Positions 46,610-54,232 of a DNA stretch of 64,000 bases are shown here, piece after piece. The stretch lies in the NCBI GenBank assembly GCA_030377865.1, contig JAUCGA010000021.1, positions 1-64,000 of the forward strand, in the 5' to 3' direction. Under the pieces are notes generated by a model. That model ran no database searches. It saw only the letters and a list, made by a program, of their open reading frames with translations, and was not told the DNA's origin. The position numbers and the translations under genes are program-made. The DNA is from Anaerolineales bacterium HSG25 (GTDB lineage Bacteria > Chloroflexota > Anaerolineae > 4572-78 > J111). The first letter of the stretch is position 1, and every line of letters begins with the position of its first letter.

Positions 46610-46815
46610 GTTTAGGAATCGGGATTAATTAACTTGTACCGTTGGTCATGAGGTTATCAACTTAAGAGGCGACAGTGAAAGTTGGAGCGTAGGCTTCCTA
46701 GCCTGCAAATCGGGGCAGACAGGGATGTCTGCGCTCCAGCTTCAGTTGATAGTCGGTCATGAGAATGGTTCAATCTTTAAAGTTGAACCATTCTGAGGTG
46801 CCCAACTTATTTAGG
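46610..46815. repeat. Composite palindromic block
   Basis: AATCGGGATTAATTAACTTG (46616-46635), an inserted TATCAACTTAAGAGGCGAC...TTCAGTTGATA unit with GGAGCGTAGGC / GCGCTCC arms (46658-46751), then the family I hairpin AATGGTTCAATCTT (46761-46795) and CCCAACTTATTTAGG. It corresponds to 14111-14210 with an extra insertion. Confidence 0.6.
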
Positions 46816-47176
46816 ACTCGTTCCTTAGTTGACTTGTGTGTTTTGTAATCATGCCATCTGAGGCGCAAGTGAAAATCTAACCAAACATATAGCATAGCCT
46901 GTTTTTAGCAACTGGCCTAGTCTACATTAAGATGATATGGGTTAAAATATTTACCATAAAATGCCTTAAAGTTACGCACATGAAAATAAACAGCCAATAA
47001 ACATAATAACTAAACAACTTTTATTATGTTGAGTTGAGAGGATTTCTTTGCCGTATTGTACATTAAATTGATTGGTTAGGGTAATGTCATGCGGGGTGAG
47101 TTTTTTTTGGGAAAATTGAGGGGGTTAACAAATCGATTTGACTTACTATCGACAAGAAACTTAGCTTAGAATAATT
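46816..47176. other. AT-rich intergenic, no gene seen
   Basis: No coding pattern, no repeat of the window families. Confidence 0.5.
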
Positions 47177-47299
47177 TTACCTGACAACCTGCACCCTTTC
47201 CAACTCTTTGGCTATCTCGGTTATTTTATGAGACGGCACAATCACCCCGTTAGCTTGCCGTTTTTGACAATCGAGCCAGGTCTCTACCGACTCGCTCAT
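47177..47299 (-). CDS. Possible 40-residue ORF or gene remnant
   Basis: Reads MSESVETWLDCQKRQANG then VIVPSHKITEIAKELERVQ, ending VVR. Codon use looks protein-like (amphipathic C-terminal helix), but no ribosome site is evident and it borders a broken gene. It could be an intact small protein or the end of a lost one. Not recognised. Confidence 0.35.
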   Translation of the reverse strand: MSESVETWLDCQKRQANGVIVPSHKITEIAKELERVQVVR

Positions 47300-47325
47300 G
47301 GATGATGAGTTGGAACTATACTCGT

Positions 47326-47390
47326 AAATATTCAGCGAACTCGCCAGAAGGAGCGTCAGAAACCCGATTTCTCAAAGAAATCGGGTTTCT
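47326..47390 (+). mobile_element. MITE family F, copy 6, right end missing
   Basis: Left end GTAAATATTCAGCGAACTC and hairpin are present; sequence passes directly into a broken coding fragment at 47391. Confidence 0.7.
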
Positions 47391-47561
47391 AAAACCGGCA
47401 ACACCAAGTTTGAACCCCAGCCGATTAGCCAGTATATTGAGGGGCGGTGGCATTTTCATTTGGAAACCGTTGATGGACGAGCGGTTTCAGCCACCTATCC
47501 GATTGACATGAGCTTGCCTCATCGAGAGTGGTACTTCTTCCGTTTTCAGCCCACACAGTAA
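47391..47561 (+). pseudogene. C-terminal 56 codons of a lost protein
   Basis: Open frame without start, KTGNTKFEPQPISQYIEG...DGRAVSATYPIDMSLPHREWYFF, ending FRFQPTQ and a stop. It abuts the truncated F element. Family not recognised. Confidence 0.55.
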
Positions 47562-47588
47562 AAAGCTTTGTGAGGTCTTAGTAATAGT

Positions 47589-47715
47589 TGGCTCTTTGGG
47601 GCTTTCCGTGCAAATATCATGATTGTGTCATCATCTTCCCGCAAGTTTTAAACTTGCGGGAAGATTGCCCCATCAAAGTATCTAATTCAGGATGCAGTTT
47701 TGAGTTGCACGGAAT
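47589..47715. repeat. CCCGCAAGTT palindrome, second frame type, copy 3 (most complete)
   Basis: GGCTCTTTGGGGCTTTCCGT to GTTGCACGGAATCTACCAGAG around CATCATCTTCCCGCAAGTT. Best guide to the full frame of this family. Confidence 0.72.
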
Positions 47716-47775
47716 CTACCAGAGAACCAAGTAGTTTTCAGAACTAACTTGTAAAAAACAGAAGTGTACCCATAA

Positions 47776-47862
47776 TAGGCGGGTAGCGCGAAGCCTCCTT
47801 GAAGGAGGATATACCTGCCAAATACCCGTTGCGATTACATAATCGCAATGATCAGGAAAACA
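47776..47862. repeat. Family M palindrome, copy 2
   Basis: AATAGGCGGGTAGCG...TATACCTGCC then TACCCGTTGCGATTA / TAATCGCAATGATCAGG, longer than the copy at 8253-8310. 47870-48060 holds further short palindromes (GTGTCAAAATTG / ATTTTGACA, TTTAAATCGAGAT) but no gene. Confidence 0.6.
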
Positions 47863-48126
47863 GGAGTGTCAAAATTGTATTTTGACAGCAAGAATGGAAT
47901 TCTGGCACTCCGAGAAAGATGACAACTTAGAAACGGCTTCTCCTCCAAGGTGTGTTTTTCTCCTCGTCCTTCGTGCCCAATCTGAGTTTGGGCACAAGCC
48001 GCTCCACGTTTCACCTCGATTCAGGGGTTTAAATCGAGATTGTTGTATGGTACAATAAGTTTAAAATCTTAAACTTATTGTGAATTTTTTCACAGCATGT
48101 CAAAACCAACCCATGAGGAAAACATC

Positions 48127-48297
48127 ATGCGTTTACCCAAATTACCAAGTGTTCAACGAATTACCTTTTTAGCCATCATTTCTGGTTTTGTTATATTTAT
48201 CAGTTCGAGCGTTCAAGTGCCGAGCTTGATTTGGGTTATCAACTCATGGCTTCGGCGGTTTTTTCGGCCAATATCGAAGGCAACAGTATCGACCTGA
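48127..48297 (+). pseudogene. Truncated 5' end of a secreted-protein gene
   Basis: GAGGAAAA then ATG starts MRLPKLPSVQRITFLAII then SGFVIFISSS, a typical signal peptide, which breaks off near 48198 where Fic homology begins in another frame. The frame runs out at 48297 with no domain. Confidence 0.5.
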
Positions 48298-48800
48298 ACT
48301 CGTTTATGAACATGCGACTGGCTCAAATTAAGTTCAAACCGACCAAAGAAGTCGCTGAAATCGAGGATTTGATCTCAGCCTATCAGTTTGCTCAAACCCA
48401 CTCGCTGACCGAAAAAACAATGTTACAGGCCCACGCGTTACTGGCAAAAAATCTCGTTGAGCCATTTCAGCAGGGTGCTTATCGCCAAACTAAATCTGGA
48501 GTGTTTAGCCCGCGTGGACTGGTCTATCTGGCTGTGGAGCCTGAGTTTGTGACTCAAGAGATGGCTCGTTTTTTTGTGGAAATCAACCAACTCCTTACCA
48601 TGTCCCTATCACTTAGTGAAACATTCTATTTTGCGGCCTTGATTCATCTGCGCTTTGTCCACATTCACCCCTTTATTGACGGCAATGGTCGTACCGCTCG
48701 CCTGCTCGAAAAGTGGGTCATGGCGCATCATCTTGGCGATACGGCATGGCAAATCCCTACCGAACAATATTACAAAGAACATCAGAGGAGTAGGGAGTAA
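48201..48800 (+). pseudogene. Fic-family AMP-transferase fragment
   Basis: Homology starts in QFERSSAELDLGYQLMAS, ahead of any usable start, and has the N-terminal inhibitory helix (SANIEG, the S/T-xxx-E-G/N motif of class II Fic), FVHIHPFIDGNGRTAR (the HPFx[D/E]GNGR active site) and QIPTEQYYKEHQ. It then stops at an inverted repeat (GGAGTAGGGAGTA / TACTCCCTACTCC, 48787-48829). Intact relatives continue for about 40-50 residues more. Missing both ends, so probably inactive although the catalytic loop is intact; an internal TTG at 48231 could still make a 189-residue product. Confidence 0.7.
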
Positions 48801-48850
48801 GGGAAGCAAATCCCCTACTCCCTACTCCCGCCCCAAAAAGGAAACTGATC

Positions 48851-50506
48851 ATGACCTTAAACAACGATCCATTATGGTACAAAAACGCAATATTTTACGA
48901 ACTGCACATCCGCTCGTTTTGCGATAGCAACGGCGACGGCAAAGGCGACCTGCTCGGTATCGTCTCCAAACTCGACTACATCAAAGAGCTAGGCGTTGAC
49001 TGTTTGTGGCTTTTGCCCATGATGCCCTCGCCCTTGTTGGATGACGGCTACGATGTGGCCGACTACTACAACATCCACCCCGATTATGGCACCATCGAAG
49101 ATTTTAAGCTGTTGGTCGACGAGGCCCATCAGCGCGGTTTGCGGGTGATTACCGACTTGGTGCTGAACCATACTTCTGACCAGCATCCGTGGTTTGTGGA
49201 GTCGCGCAAATCAAAGGACAACCCCTATCGAGACTATTACGTCTGGAGTGATACAGACGAGAAATATAAAGGGGTGCGGATTATCTTCACCGATACCGAA
49301 CCCTCAAACTGGACGTACGACGAGACCACCGAGCAATTTTATTGGCATCGGTTCTACGCCAGTCAGCCCGATTTGAACTACGACAACCCCGTCGTGGCCG
49401 ACAAGATGATTGAGGTGGTGCGCTACTGGCTCGACATGGGGATCGACGGTTTTCGGGCTGACGCGGTGCCCTATCTGTTTGAGCGAGAAGGCACCAGTTG
49501 TGAGAATCTGCCGGAAACCCATACCTATCTGCAACGAGTGCGGGCGGCGATGGAGGCGTATCCCGGCACGATCATGCTCGGCGAGGCCAACATGTGGCCC
49601 GACGAACTGCGCCCTTATTTCCGCGGCGACCCGAATGACCCGTCCGTGCCGGGCGACGAGTTCCACATGGCCTTCCATTTTCCGGTCATGCCCCGTATCT
49701 TCAAGGGGTTACGTTTGGGTGAGGCGACCGACATCATCAACATTATGCGCGACACGCCCGACATTCCCTACAACTGTCAATGGTGCGTTTTTTTACGCAA
49801 TCATGACGAGCTAACCTTGGAGATGGTCACAGAAGAAGACCGCCAACTGATGTGGAACGAGTACGCCCCAGACCCGACCATGCGCCTGAATTTGGGCATT
49901 CGGCGGCGGTTGGCTCCGTTGCTAGACAATGACCGGCGCAAGGTGGCCTTGGCAAACGCCATTCTGTTCAGTCTGCCCGGCGCACCGATTATCTACTATG
50001 GGGATGAGATTGGCATGGGCGATAACATCAGCCTGTTTGACCGGAACGGAGTCCGCACGCCCATGCAGTGGACGGACGATGAGACAGCCGGTTTTTCGGA
50101 CACCACACCAGACAAGTTCTGGGCTTCCTTGATTGCTGATGAGACCTACGGCTATCAGCGTATCAACGTGGCAACGCAACAGAATCAGGATGATTCGCTT
50201 TTGGCGCTGATGAAACATTTTGTGGCGGTGCGAAAAGCTAATCCGGTATTAGGTTGGGGAACATGTGAGTTTATCGATTTGGATAACACGGCGATTCTGG
50301 CTTACCACCGCGCGCATGAGGCTGAACAGTTATTGATAGTCTGCAACCTGTCTGACACCCCGCAGATGGTGACTCTGCCCTTGGCCGATGTGGTGGGCCA
50401 AACTCCGACGGATGTGTTGACGGAGGAATCGTTAGGGGTAGTTGATGCGGTGGAGTACGGCATGACGTTGGAGCCGTATCAGTATCATTGGTTGAGGTTT
50501 GAATGA
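48851..50506 (+). CDS. treS: Trehalose synthase / maltose alpha-D-glucosyltransferase (GH13)
   Basis: 551 residues; interconverts maltose and trehalose. Starts LWYKNAIFYELHIRSFCDSNGDG as TreS does. GH13 regions: DLVLNHTSD, GFRADAVPYL (Asp nucleophile), MLGEANMWPDE (Glu acid/base), FLRNHDEL (third Asp), GDEIGMGDNI. A beta-rich C-terminal domain ends the protein; no maltokinase fusion is present. AAGGAAA about eight bases before the ATG. Codons are visibly more GC-rich than in flanking genes, hinting at separate ancestry or strong expression. Intact within otherwise decayed surroundings. Confidence 0.92.
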   Translation: MTLNNDPLWYKNAIFYELHIRSFCDSNGDGKGDLLGIVSKLDYIKELGVDCLWLLPMMPSPLLDDGYDVADYYNIHPDYGTIEDFKLLVDEAHQRGLRVITDLVLNHTSDQHPWFVESRKSKDNPYRDYYVWSDTDEKYKGVRIIFTDTEPSNWTYDETTEQFYWHRFYASQPDLNYDNPVVADKMIEVVRYWLDMGIDGFRADAVPYLFEREGTSCENLPETHTYLQRVRAAMEAYPGTIMLGEANMWPDELRPYFRGDPNDPSVPGDEFHMAFHFPVMPRIFKGLRLGEATDIINIMRDTPDIPYNCQWCVFLRNHDELTLEMVTEEDRQLMWNEYAPDPTMRLNLGIRRRLAPLLDNDRRKVALANAILFSLPGAPIIYYGDEIGMGDNISLFDRNGVRTPMQWTDDETAGFSDTTPDKFWASLIADETYGYQRINVATQQNQDDSLLALMKHFVAVRKANPVLGWGTCEFIDLDNTAILAYHRAHEAEQLLIVCNLSDTPQMVTLPLADVVGQTPTDVLTEESLGVVDAVEYGMTLEPYQYHWLRFE

Positions 50507-50547
50507 TGTTCTATATCCGCCATTATCGCCGAGTCGTCTTAAGCAGG

Positions 50548-50576
50548 TTGTGAGGGCTTAGGATTTATGTTAAAAT
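50548..50576 (+). promoter_or_regulatory. Sigma-70-type promoter before AAA ATPase remnant
   Basis: TTGTGA, a 17-base spacer, TAAAAT. Followed 30 bases later by GAGGTAACTC and the ATG of the truncated ATPase. Confidence 0.5.
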
Positions 50577-50605
50577 ATGACCGTCATACAATAACGAGGT
50601 AACTC

Positions 50606-50749
50606 ATGTTCAATCCCTACATTGCTGGCAATCCCGTTGGGGGTGGTAAAGCCTTCATTGGTCAAGCCGCTCTCCTGCGAGATGTGCTACGAGTTTTAGC
50701 CAACCCAAATGAAAATATCCTCCTGCTCTACGGACAGCGGCAGAAATGA
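50606..50749 (+). pseudogene. AAA ATPase gene, 5' fragment only (47 codons)
   Basis: MFNPYIAGNPVGGGKAFIG...ALLRDVLRVLANPNENILL, then LYGQRQK and a stop where the Walker A GxxxxGKT should follow (relatives read LYGQRRIGKTS). It keeps promoter, ribosome site and N-terminus but lacks the rest. Confidence 0.7.
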
Positions 50750-50784
50750 AACGAACTACTCATGCTCAAAAACGACATAAATAA

Positions 50785-51012
50785 CATGACAGACCCACTC
50801 AGTTTGCTTATCAAGACAAAACTAATCCACAAGAAGTATATCTTGATAATGAAACTGGTCATACTATTTATGTTGGTATGAAGGGACGAACGCATGTATT
50901 TGTATCAGATGGCGAGCATCATACTAGTTTCGTAACAACTAGGCGAAATCGTCAATGGCGAGTACGATTGGGAAAATGGATACCAATATCAAAAGGAGAT
51001 ATATATCAATGA
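50785..51012 (+). pseudogene. 3' fragment of an unidentified, possibly toxin-like, gene
   Basis: Open frame after a TAA at 50782: HDRPTQFAYQDKTNPQEV, YLDNETGHTIYVGMKGRTHV, and a basic tail with RRNRQWRVRLGKWIPIS. The first usable ATG is 50878 (44 codons). Its TGA overlaps the ATG of the next gene (ATGA). A short basic C-terminal domain coupled to a small acidic gene is the layout of polymorphic toxin tails with immunity genes; the family is not recognised. Confidence 0.45.
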
Positions 51013-51287
51013 AAATGTTACAGGTTAAAGAAGAAAGCAGTGTTAAACTGTTTCATGTTGAAGTGAGTGAAGATGAATTGGATGTATACGAAAATTGTTT
51101 GCGATATATCTATACCCATTTTCGACCTAGGAAAATCAACGATATTTGTGGGGCAGAAGATGATGAACTTATGGCAATGGTTGAGCAATTATCGGAATTA
51201 TTGGAAACGTTTACCGATTTACCAAGAGGTGACATGGGCGAAGCGGGGATAAAGGCCCATGCCGACTATCTTGCTACCACATCATAA
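51009..51287 (+). CDS. Small acidic protein, possible immunity protein
   Basis: 92 residues, strongly acidic (VSEDELDVYENCLRYIYTHF, AEDDELMAMVEQLSELLETF). AAAGGAG stands nine bases before the ATG, and the start overlaps the stop of the preceding fragment. No known domain recognised. The role as immunity partner is inferred from coupling and charge alone. Confidence 0.6.
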   Translation: MKMLQVKEESSVKLFHVEVSEDELDVYENCLRYIYTHFRPRKINDICGAEDDELMAMVEQLSELLETFTDLPRGDMGEAGIKAHADYLATTS

Positions 51288-51354
51288 ACAACAACGAGTA
51301 CAAAGCTTACTTTGAGCAAAGCAAGCTTTGCACTCCTGATTTAGGTCGTTAATA

Positions 51355-51606
51355 ATGAGTCAAGTTATTTTAGATATTCCAGATGAAACATTGTTCGCTT
51401 TAAAGGTCTCTTCTGTTGAGGCGAGTGAGATGTTCCGCATGGTTGTGGCTGTCAAACTATTTGAGTTAGGCCGACTCTCATCCGGTGCGGCGGCTCGGTT
51501 GGCTGGTGTTCCTCGAGTGGTTTTTCTTTTCCGCTTGGCAGAGTATGGGGTTGATACGTTCTGTTTAACAAAAGAACAACTTCAGCGAGAGGTGAGTCTT
51601 GTCTAA
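51355..51606 (+). CDS. UPF0175-family protein (antitoxin-like, helix-turn-helix)
   Basis: 83 residues: MSQVILDIPDETLFAL, VAVKLFELGRLSSGAAARLAG and FLFRLAEYGVDTF match UPF0175, whose members usually precede a DUF3368 PIN-domain gene and are thought to be antitoxins. Here a PIN start (see next entry) overlaps the stop, but the toxin is reduced to a stub. No strong ribosome site. Confidence 0.82.
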   Translation: MSQVILDIPDETLFALKVSSVEASEMFRMVVAVKLFELGRLSSGAAARLAGVPRVVFLFRLAEYGVDTFCLTKEQLQREVSLV

Positions 51607-51652
51607 GGTTATTTGTGACACATCACCGCTTAAATTGTCATCACCCAACTAA
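51599..51652 (+). pseudogene. Stub of a DUF3368/PIN-domain toxin gene
   Basis: TTG start overlapping the UPF0175 stop, preceded by GAGAGG. It reads (M)SKVICDTSPL, the invariant N-terminus of this PIN subfamily with its first catalytic Asp, then KLSSPN and stop. The stop codon is supplied by MITE B1. Removing B1 shows that homology already ended before the insertion. Confidence 0.7.
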
Positions 51653-51799
51653 GTACAGGACAAAATATCTTGTTGAGATGATGGTGTCATTCCCGCACGT
51701 TTTTAGCGGGAATCTATGGATAATGGATGCCCGATAACACCATTCGGGCATGACATTTTTATTCAATCTGATTGATTTTTGTTTTTGTCCGGTACAGAG
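51649..51799 (+). mobile_element. MITE family B, copy 1, with 9-bp target duplication
   Basis: Ends CTAAGTACAGGACAAAA and TTTTTGTCCGGTACAGAG are inverted. Core TGTCATTCCCGCACG...CGGGCATGACA as in family A copies 4 and 5. Flanks ATCACCCAA and ATCGCCCAA match in 8 of 9. Confidence 0.88.
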
Positions 51800-51829
51800 A
51801 TCGCCCAATAAACTAAAAGGAGTAGAAGC

Positions 51830-52298
51830 ATGAATATTAACCCATTTTTCCACGGCAACCCCGTTGCCCCCAAAGATTTTATCAATCACAAAAGACCGAT
51901 CCGGCGAATCGTCGGACGAATTATCAATCAAGGGCAATCCTCGGCCTTGATTGGTGAACCGCGTACCGGCAAGAGTTCCTTGCTACGCTACTTAAAATCA
52001 GCGGAAACACATGAGAAACTGTACAGTCAACATGTGCATGTGGATCAGCTGATCTTCTCTGAACTGGACATGCACACAACTGACCGATATTGTACGGCAG
52101 GGGACTCCGCTCGAGGAGTGGTTGCAGACCGCTGGTTTTCGAGATAGCTTCACGGAGCAAACTTGGGATAAACTGGCTAATGTGGCAAATGGTACGGGGC
52201 AACTCATCAAAGCCAATAGCGCATCATTAGTGCCTACAATCATCGGTGGTGTCATCGGTGGCGTATCCGAAGGAGTAGGCGGTGGGATGATTGGTTAA
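51830..52298 (+). pseudogene. Second AAA ATPase remnant fused out of frame to an unrelated tail
   Basis: 51830 onward: MNINPFFHGNPVAPKDFINH and the Walker A SALIGEPRTGKSSLLRYL, preceded by AAAGGAG. Near 52080 homology shifts frame: LTDIVRQGTPLEEWLQTAGF, DKLANVANGTGQLIKAN, then a Gly-rich end IIGGVIGGVSEGVGGGMIG. The ATPase core is missing, so this is an internal-deletion chimera. The N-terminus is homologous to the fragment at 50606. Confidence 0.65.
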
Positions 52299-52304
52299 TC
52301 AACA

Positions 52305-52329
52305 ATGAGTCAAGGTATTTTAGATATTG
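52305..52329 (+). pseudogene. Stub of a second UPF0175 gene
   Basis: ATGAGTCAAGGTATTTTAGA (MSQGILDI) is nearly identical to the start of the gene at 51355 (MSQVILDI), and is cut after eight codons by MITE E3. Confidence 0.6.
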
Positions 52330-52432
52330 TGTGGTGGTCAAGATGATGTTGGAGTGCAACGGGTTTAGCCGTTGCCAAAAGCAATGGCTGAACCCATTGC
52401 ACTCCATTTTCAACATCAAGCTGACCACCACA
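52330..52432 (+). mobile_element. MITE family E, copy 3, 103 bp, without target duplication
   Basis: Same length and ends (TGTGGTGGTCA, TGACCACCACA) as the other E copies. Left flank GTATTTTAGATATTG does not match right flank GTAATTCACAATGTA, so sequence beside it was deleted or recombined after insertion. Confidence 0.85.
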
Positions 52433-52448
52433 GTAATTCACAATGTAC

Positions 52449-52865
52449 TTACCAATCATGCTCCGGCTCAATGGTAAAAACCAGCGGAAAGCCAGACTGT
52501 CGAGCCGAATATTGGGCCTTGAAGACTTTTGTTTTAGCCTCTTCGAGGGGCATGGTGGCGATGTAGGCATTTCCTTTATAGTGGGTCTCAAAAGCCAACT
52601 TGGTAGCCCGAGCAAAGGACTGCTCAAAAATCCTAACTAGGGTGTTAATCACAAACTCAAAAGTGGTTACGCTGTCATTATGGATAATGACTCGATAAGG
52701 CTGGTCATCTTCCTCCATGACCACAAACTCTAAATCAAGGTCAGAATCAGTATCAGTATCCGTATCGGGTACAACGATGTCTATATCTGTATCGGTGTCA
52801 TACGGGCCAAATTTGACTGGTGTGATACCGAGTAATGTATCTATCTCAAACCGTATATTTTTCAT
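52449..52865 (-). CDS. clpS: ClpS-like Clp protease adaptor with acidic N-terminal extension
   Basis: 138 residues. Residues about 55-138 form the ClpS fold: YRVIIHNDSVTTFEFVINTLVRIF with the N-degron-binding NDxxT/TxxFV region, THYKGNAYIATMPLEEAKTK and the end LVFTIEPE. It presents N-end-rule substrates to ClpA/ClpC. The first 50 residues include an unusual Asp/Thr repeat (YDTDTDIDIVVPDTDTDTD). Start at 52865 with GAGGTG upstream rather than the longer 52880 frame. Stop lies 16 bp from MITE E3. Same strand as the TPR gene, 26 bases downstream. Confidence 0.85.
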   Translation of the reverse strand: MKNIRFEIDTLLGITPVKFGPYDTDTDIDIVVPDTDTDTDSDLDLEFVVMEEDDQPYRVIIHNDSVTTFEFVINTLVRIFEQSFARATKLAFETHYKGNAYIATMPLEEAKTKVFKAQYSARQSGFPLVFTIEPEHDW

Positions 52866-52891
52866 GGTGTAGCACCTCACACATTTTGCCT

Positions 52892-53884
52892 CTATTCCTG
52901 TTCTAATGGTGCGTCAGCGGGTAACGTTGTGGCTCCCATCTGAGCGAGAGCCATGCGAGCCATGACCACAACTTCGTTATCACCATTCTCTGTAGCGAGA
53001 TTTCCGGCATGTTCGTAAGTCCGAATTGCATCAAACCGTTTGCCCTGTGTTTCAAAAATCTGGCCTAACATGAGCCAAGCCGAAGATTTTCGTTCGTCCA
53101 ATTTAATAACCTGACGGATATCCTCTTCCGCTTTATCGACGTTCGCATTTCGTAAATAGAGTTGCGCCCGAGCGATATAAAACGTGACCGGATCATTGAT
53201 AACTGTCTTCACCCGATTAAAACTCTCTTCGGCCTGCTCGGGTTGGTTTAAGGAGTCGTGGATTGTTCCTTTTAGGAGCAACAAGGTCGGATCATCTGTC
53301 AGCAGGTCGTTTTGTAGCCCCTCGTCAACCTGAGCGAGGGCTTTTTCATATTCGCTATAGAGCAGGGTTTGATAGACGGCATTTTCGACCTCCAAACGAG
53401 CCACAACAGACGGCTCTGGGGCAAGAACTGTTTGGAACGCGACATAAAAGCCAATCACCACCGCAAAAAATATTCCCAAAACCATCGCAATATTCATCAC
53501 AATTCGTTTTTGACGATCCACAATCGCCGAATCGATATACCACCACCATTGATCCACCTCATCAGCCGATTTAGGCCGATGGTCGCGCATAACCTGTGCC
53601 CCACCAAGCTGTTTGACGATGGTGACGGTGCTTCGTTGCAGGCGAAGTTGTAAACTATTAAACCGGCTTGCTTCGGCGGTTAAGTCCAACCCTGTTGATT
53701 GTAACGCCTCAAACAATTTATGCACGCGGTCTAAATCACGTAATAAAATCAGCATTTTAGTTTCTGTCAGGTTTTTTAGGCGTGGGGCGCGACTTTCCAA
53801 TGAAGAGAGCAGTTCGCGCAGTTCGTCGGCTCTACTTAGTTTTTTAGTTTGCAAATGGCCTATTATTTTATCGGTTGTATCCAA
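52892..53884 (-). CDS. Membrane protein with C-terminal TPR repeats
   Basis: 330 residues from TTG at 53884 (AAGGA about nine bases upstream); the frame's longer ATG version lies in GTGATGA repeats and is rejected. N-terminal cytoplasmic helical region (about 1-130), one membrane helix at about 138-160 (IVMNIAMVLGIFFAVVIGFYVAF), then about four tetratricopeptide repeats (YEKALAQVDEGLQNDLL, PEQAEESFNRVKTVI, VDKAEEDIRQVIKLDERKSSAW, RFDAIRTYEHAGNLA). A scaffold role is likely; the partner is unknown. Probably co-transcribed with clpS. Confidence 0.75.
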   Translation of the reverse strand: MDTTDKIIGHLQTKKLSRADELRELLSSLESRAPRLKNLTETKMLILLRDLDRVHKLFEALQSTGLDLTAEASRFNSLQLRLQRSTVTIVKQLGGAQVMRDHRPKSADEVDQWWWYIDSAIVDRQKRIVMNIAMVLGIFFAVVIGFYVAFQTVLAPEPSVVARLEVENAVYQTLLYSEYEKALAQVDEGLQNDLLTDDPTLLLLKGTIHDSLNQPEQAEESFNRVKTVINDPVTFYIARAQLYLRNANVDKAEEDIRQVIKLDERKSSAWLMLGQIFETQGKRFDAIRTYEHAGNLATENGDNEVVVMARMALAQMGATTLPADAPLEQE

Positions 53885-53898
53885 AGTTAATATCCTTG

Positions 53899-53950
53899 TT
53901 TGTGTGATGAGTGATGAGTGATGGGTGATGAGTGATGAGTGAAACGTGAG
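53899..53950. repeat. GTGATGA heptamer array upstream of the TPR gene
   Basis: Seven units of GTGATGA, GTGATGG, GTGAAAC and GTGAGAA type in tandem. Related TCACxxx units lie at about 54190-54232 and in the large array at 61812-62012. Confidence 0.75.
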
Positions 53951-54010
53951 AATGTGCATGTCACTCATGGGTTAGGGTGAGTTTGCCATGTCACACTGAG
54001 AGAAACGAAG

Positions 54011-54100
54011 GTAAATATTCAGTGAACTCGCCAGAAAGAGTGTCAGAAACCCGATTTCTTTAAGAAATCGGGTTTCTAGGGCTACTTTACTGAACTTTTA
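54011..54100 (+). mobile_element. MITE family F, copy 7, perfect 8-bp target duplication
   Basis: GTAAATATTCAG to CTGAACTTTTAT with the AGAAACCCGATTTC hairpin. AAACGAAG flanks it at 54003-54010 and 54101-54108. Confidence 0.88.
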
Positions 54101-54232
54101 TAAACGAAGTGTCCCCCGAATCTACGAACCCTTGGGTGGATTTTTCGGCTTTTCAAGCCTCAAAATGACATGTTCCCCAAACTGAGATGCACCTGTCACT
54201 CATCACGTTTTCACGCCTCACATATTCATACC

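Noticed and set aside
49304-49814. Long antisense and alternate-frame open frames inside treS
   Set aside because: They are a by-product of the GC-rich codon pattern of treS; no motifs or ribosome sites.
53885-53968. ATG start at 53968 for the TPR gene
   Set aside because: The extension encodes TFHSSLITHHSSLIT, a read-through of GTGATGA heptamers. TTG at 53884 with AAGGA is better placed.
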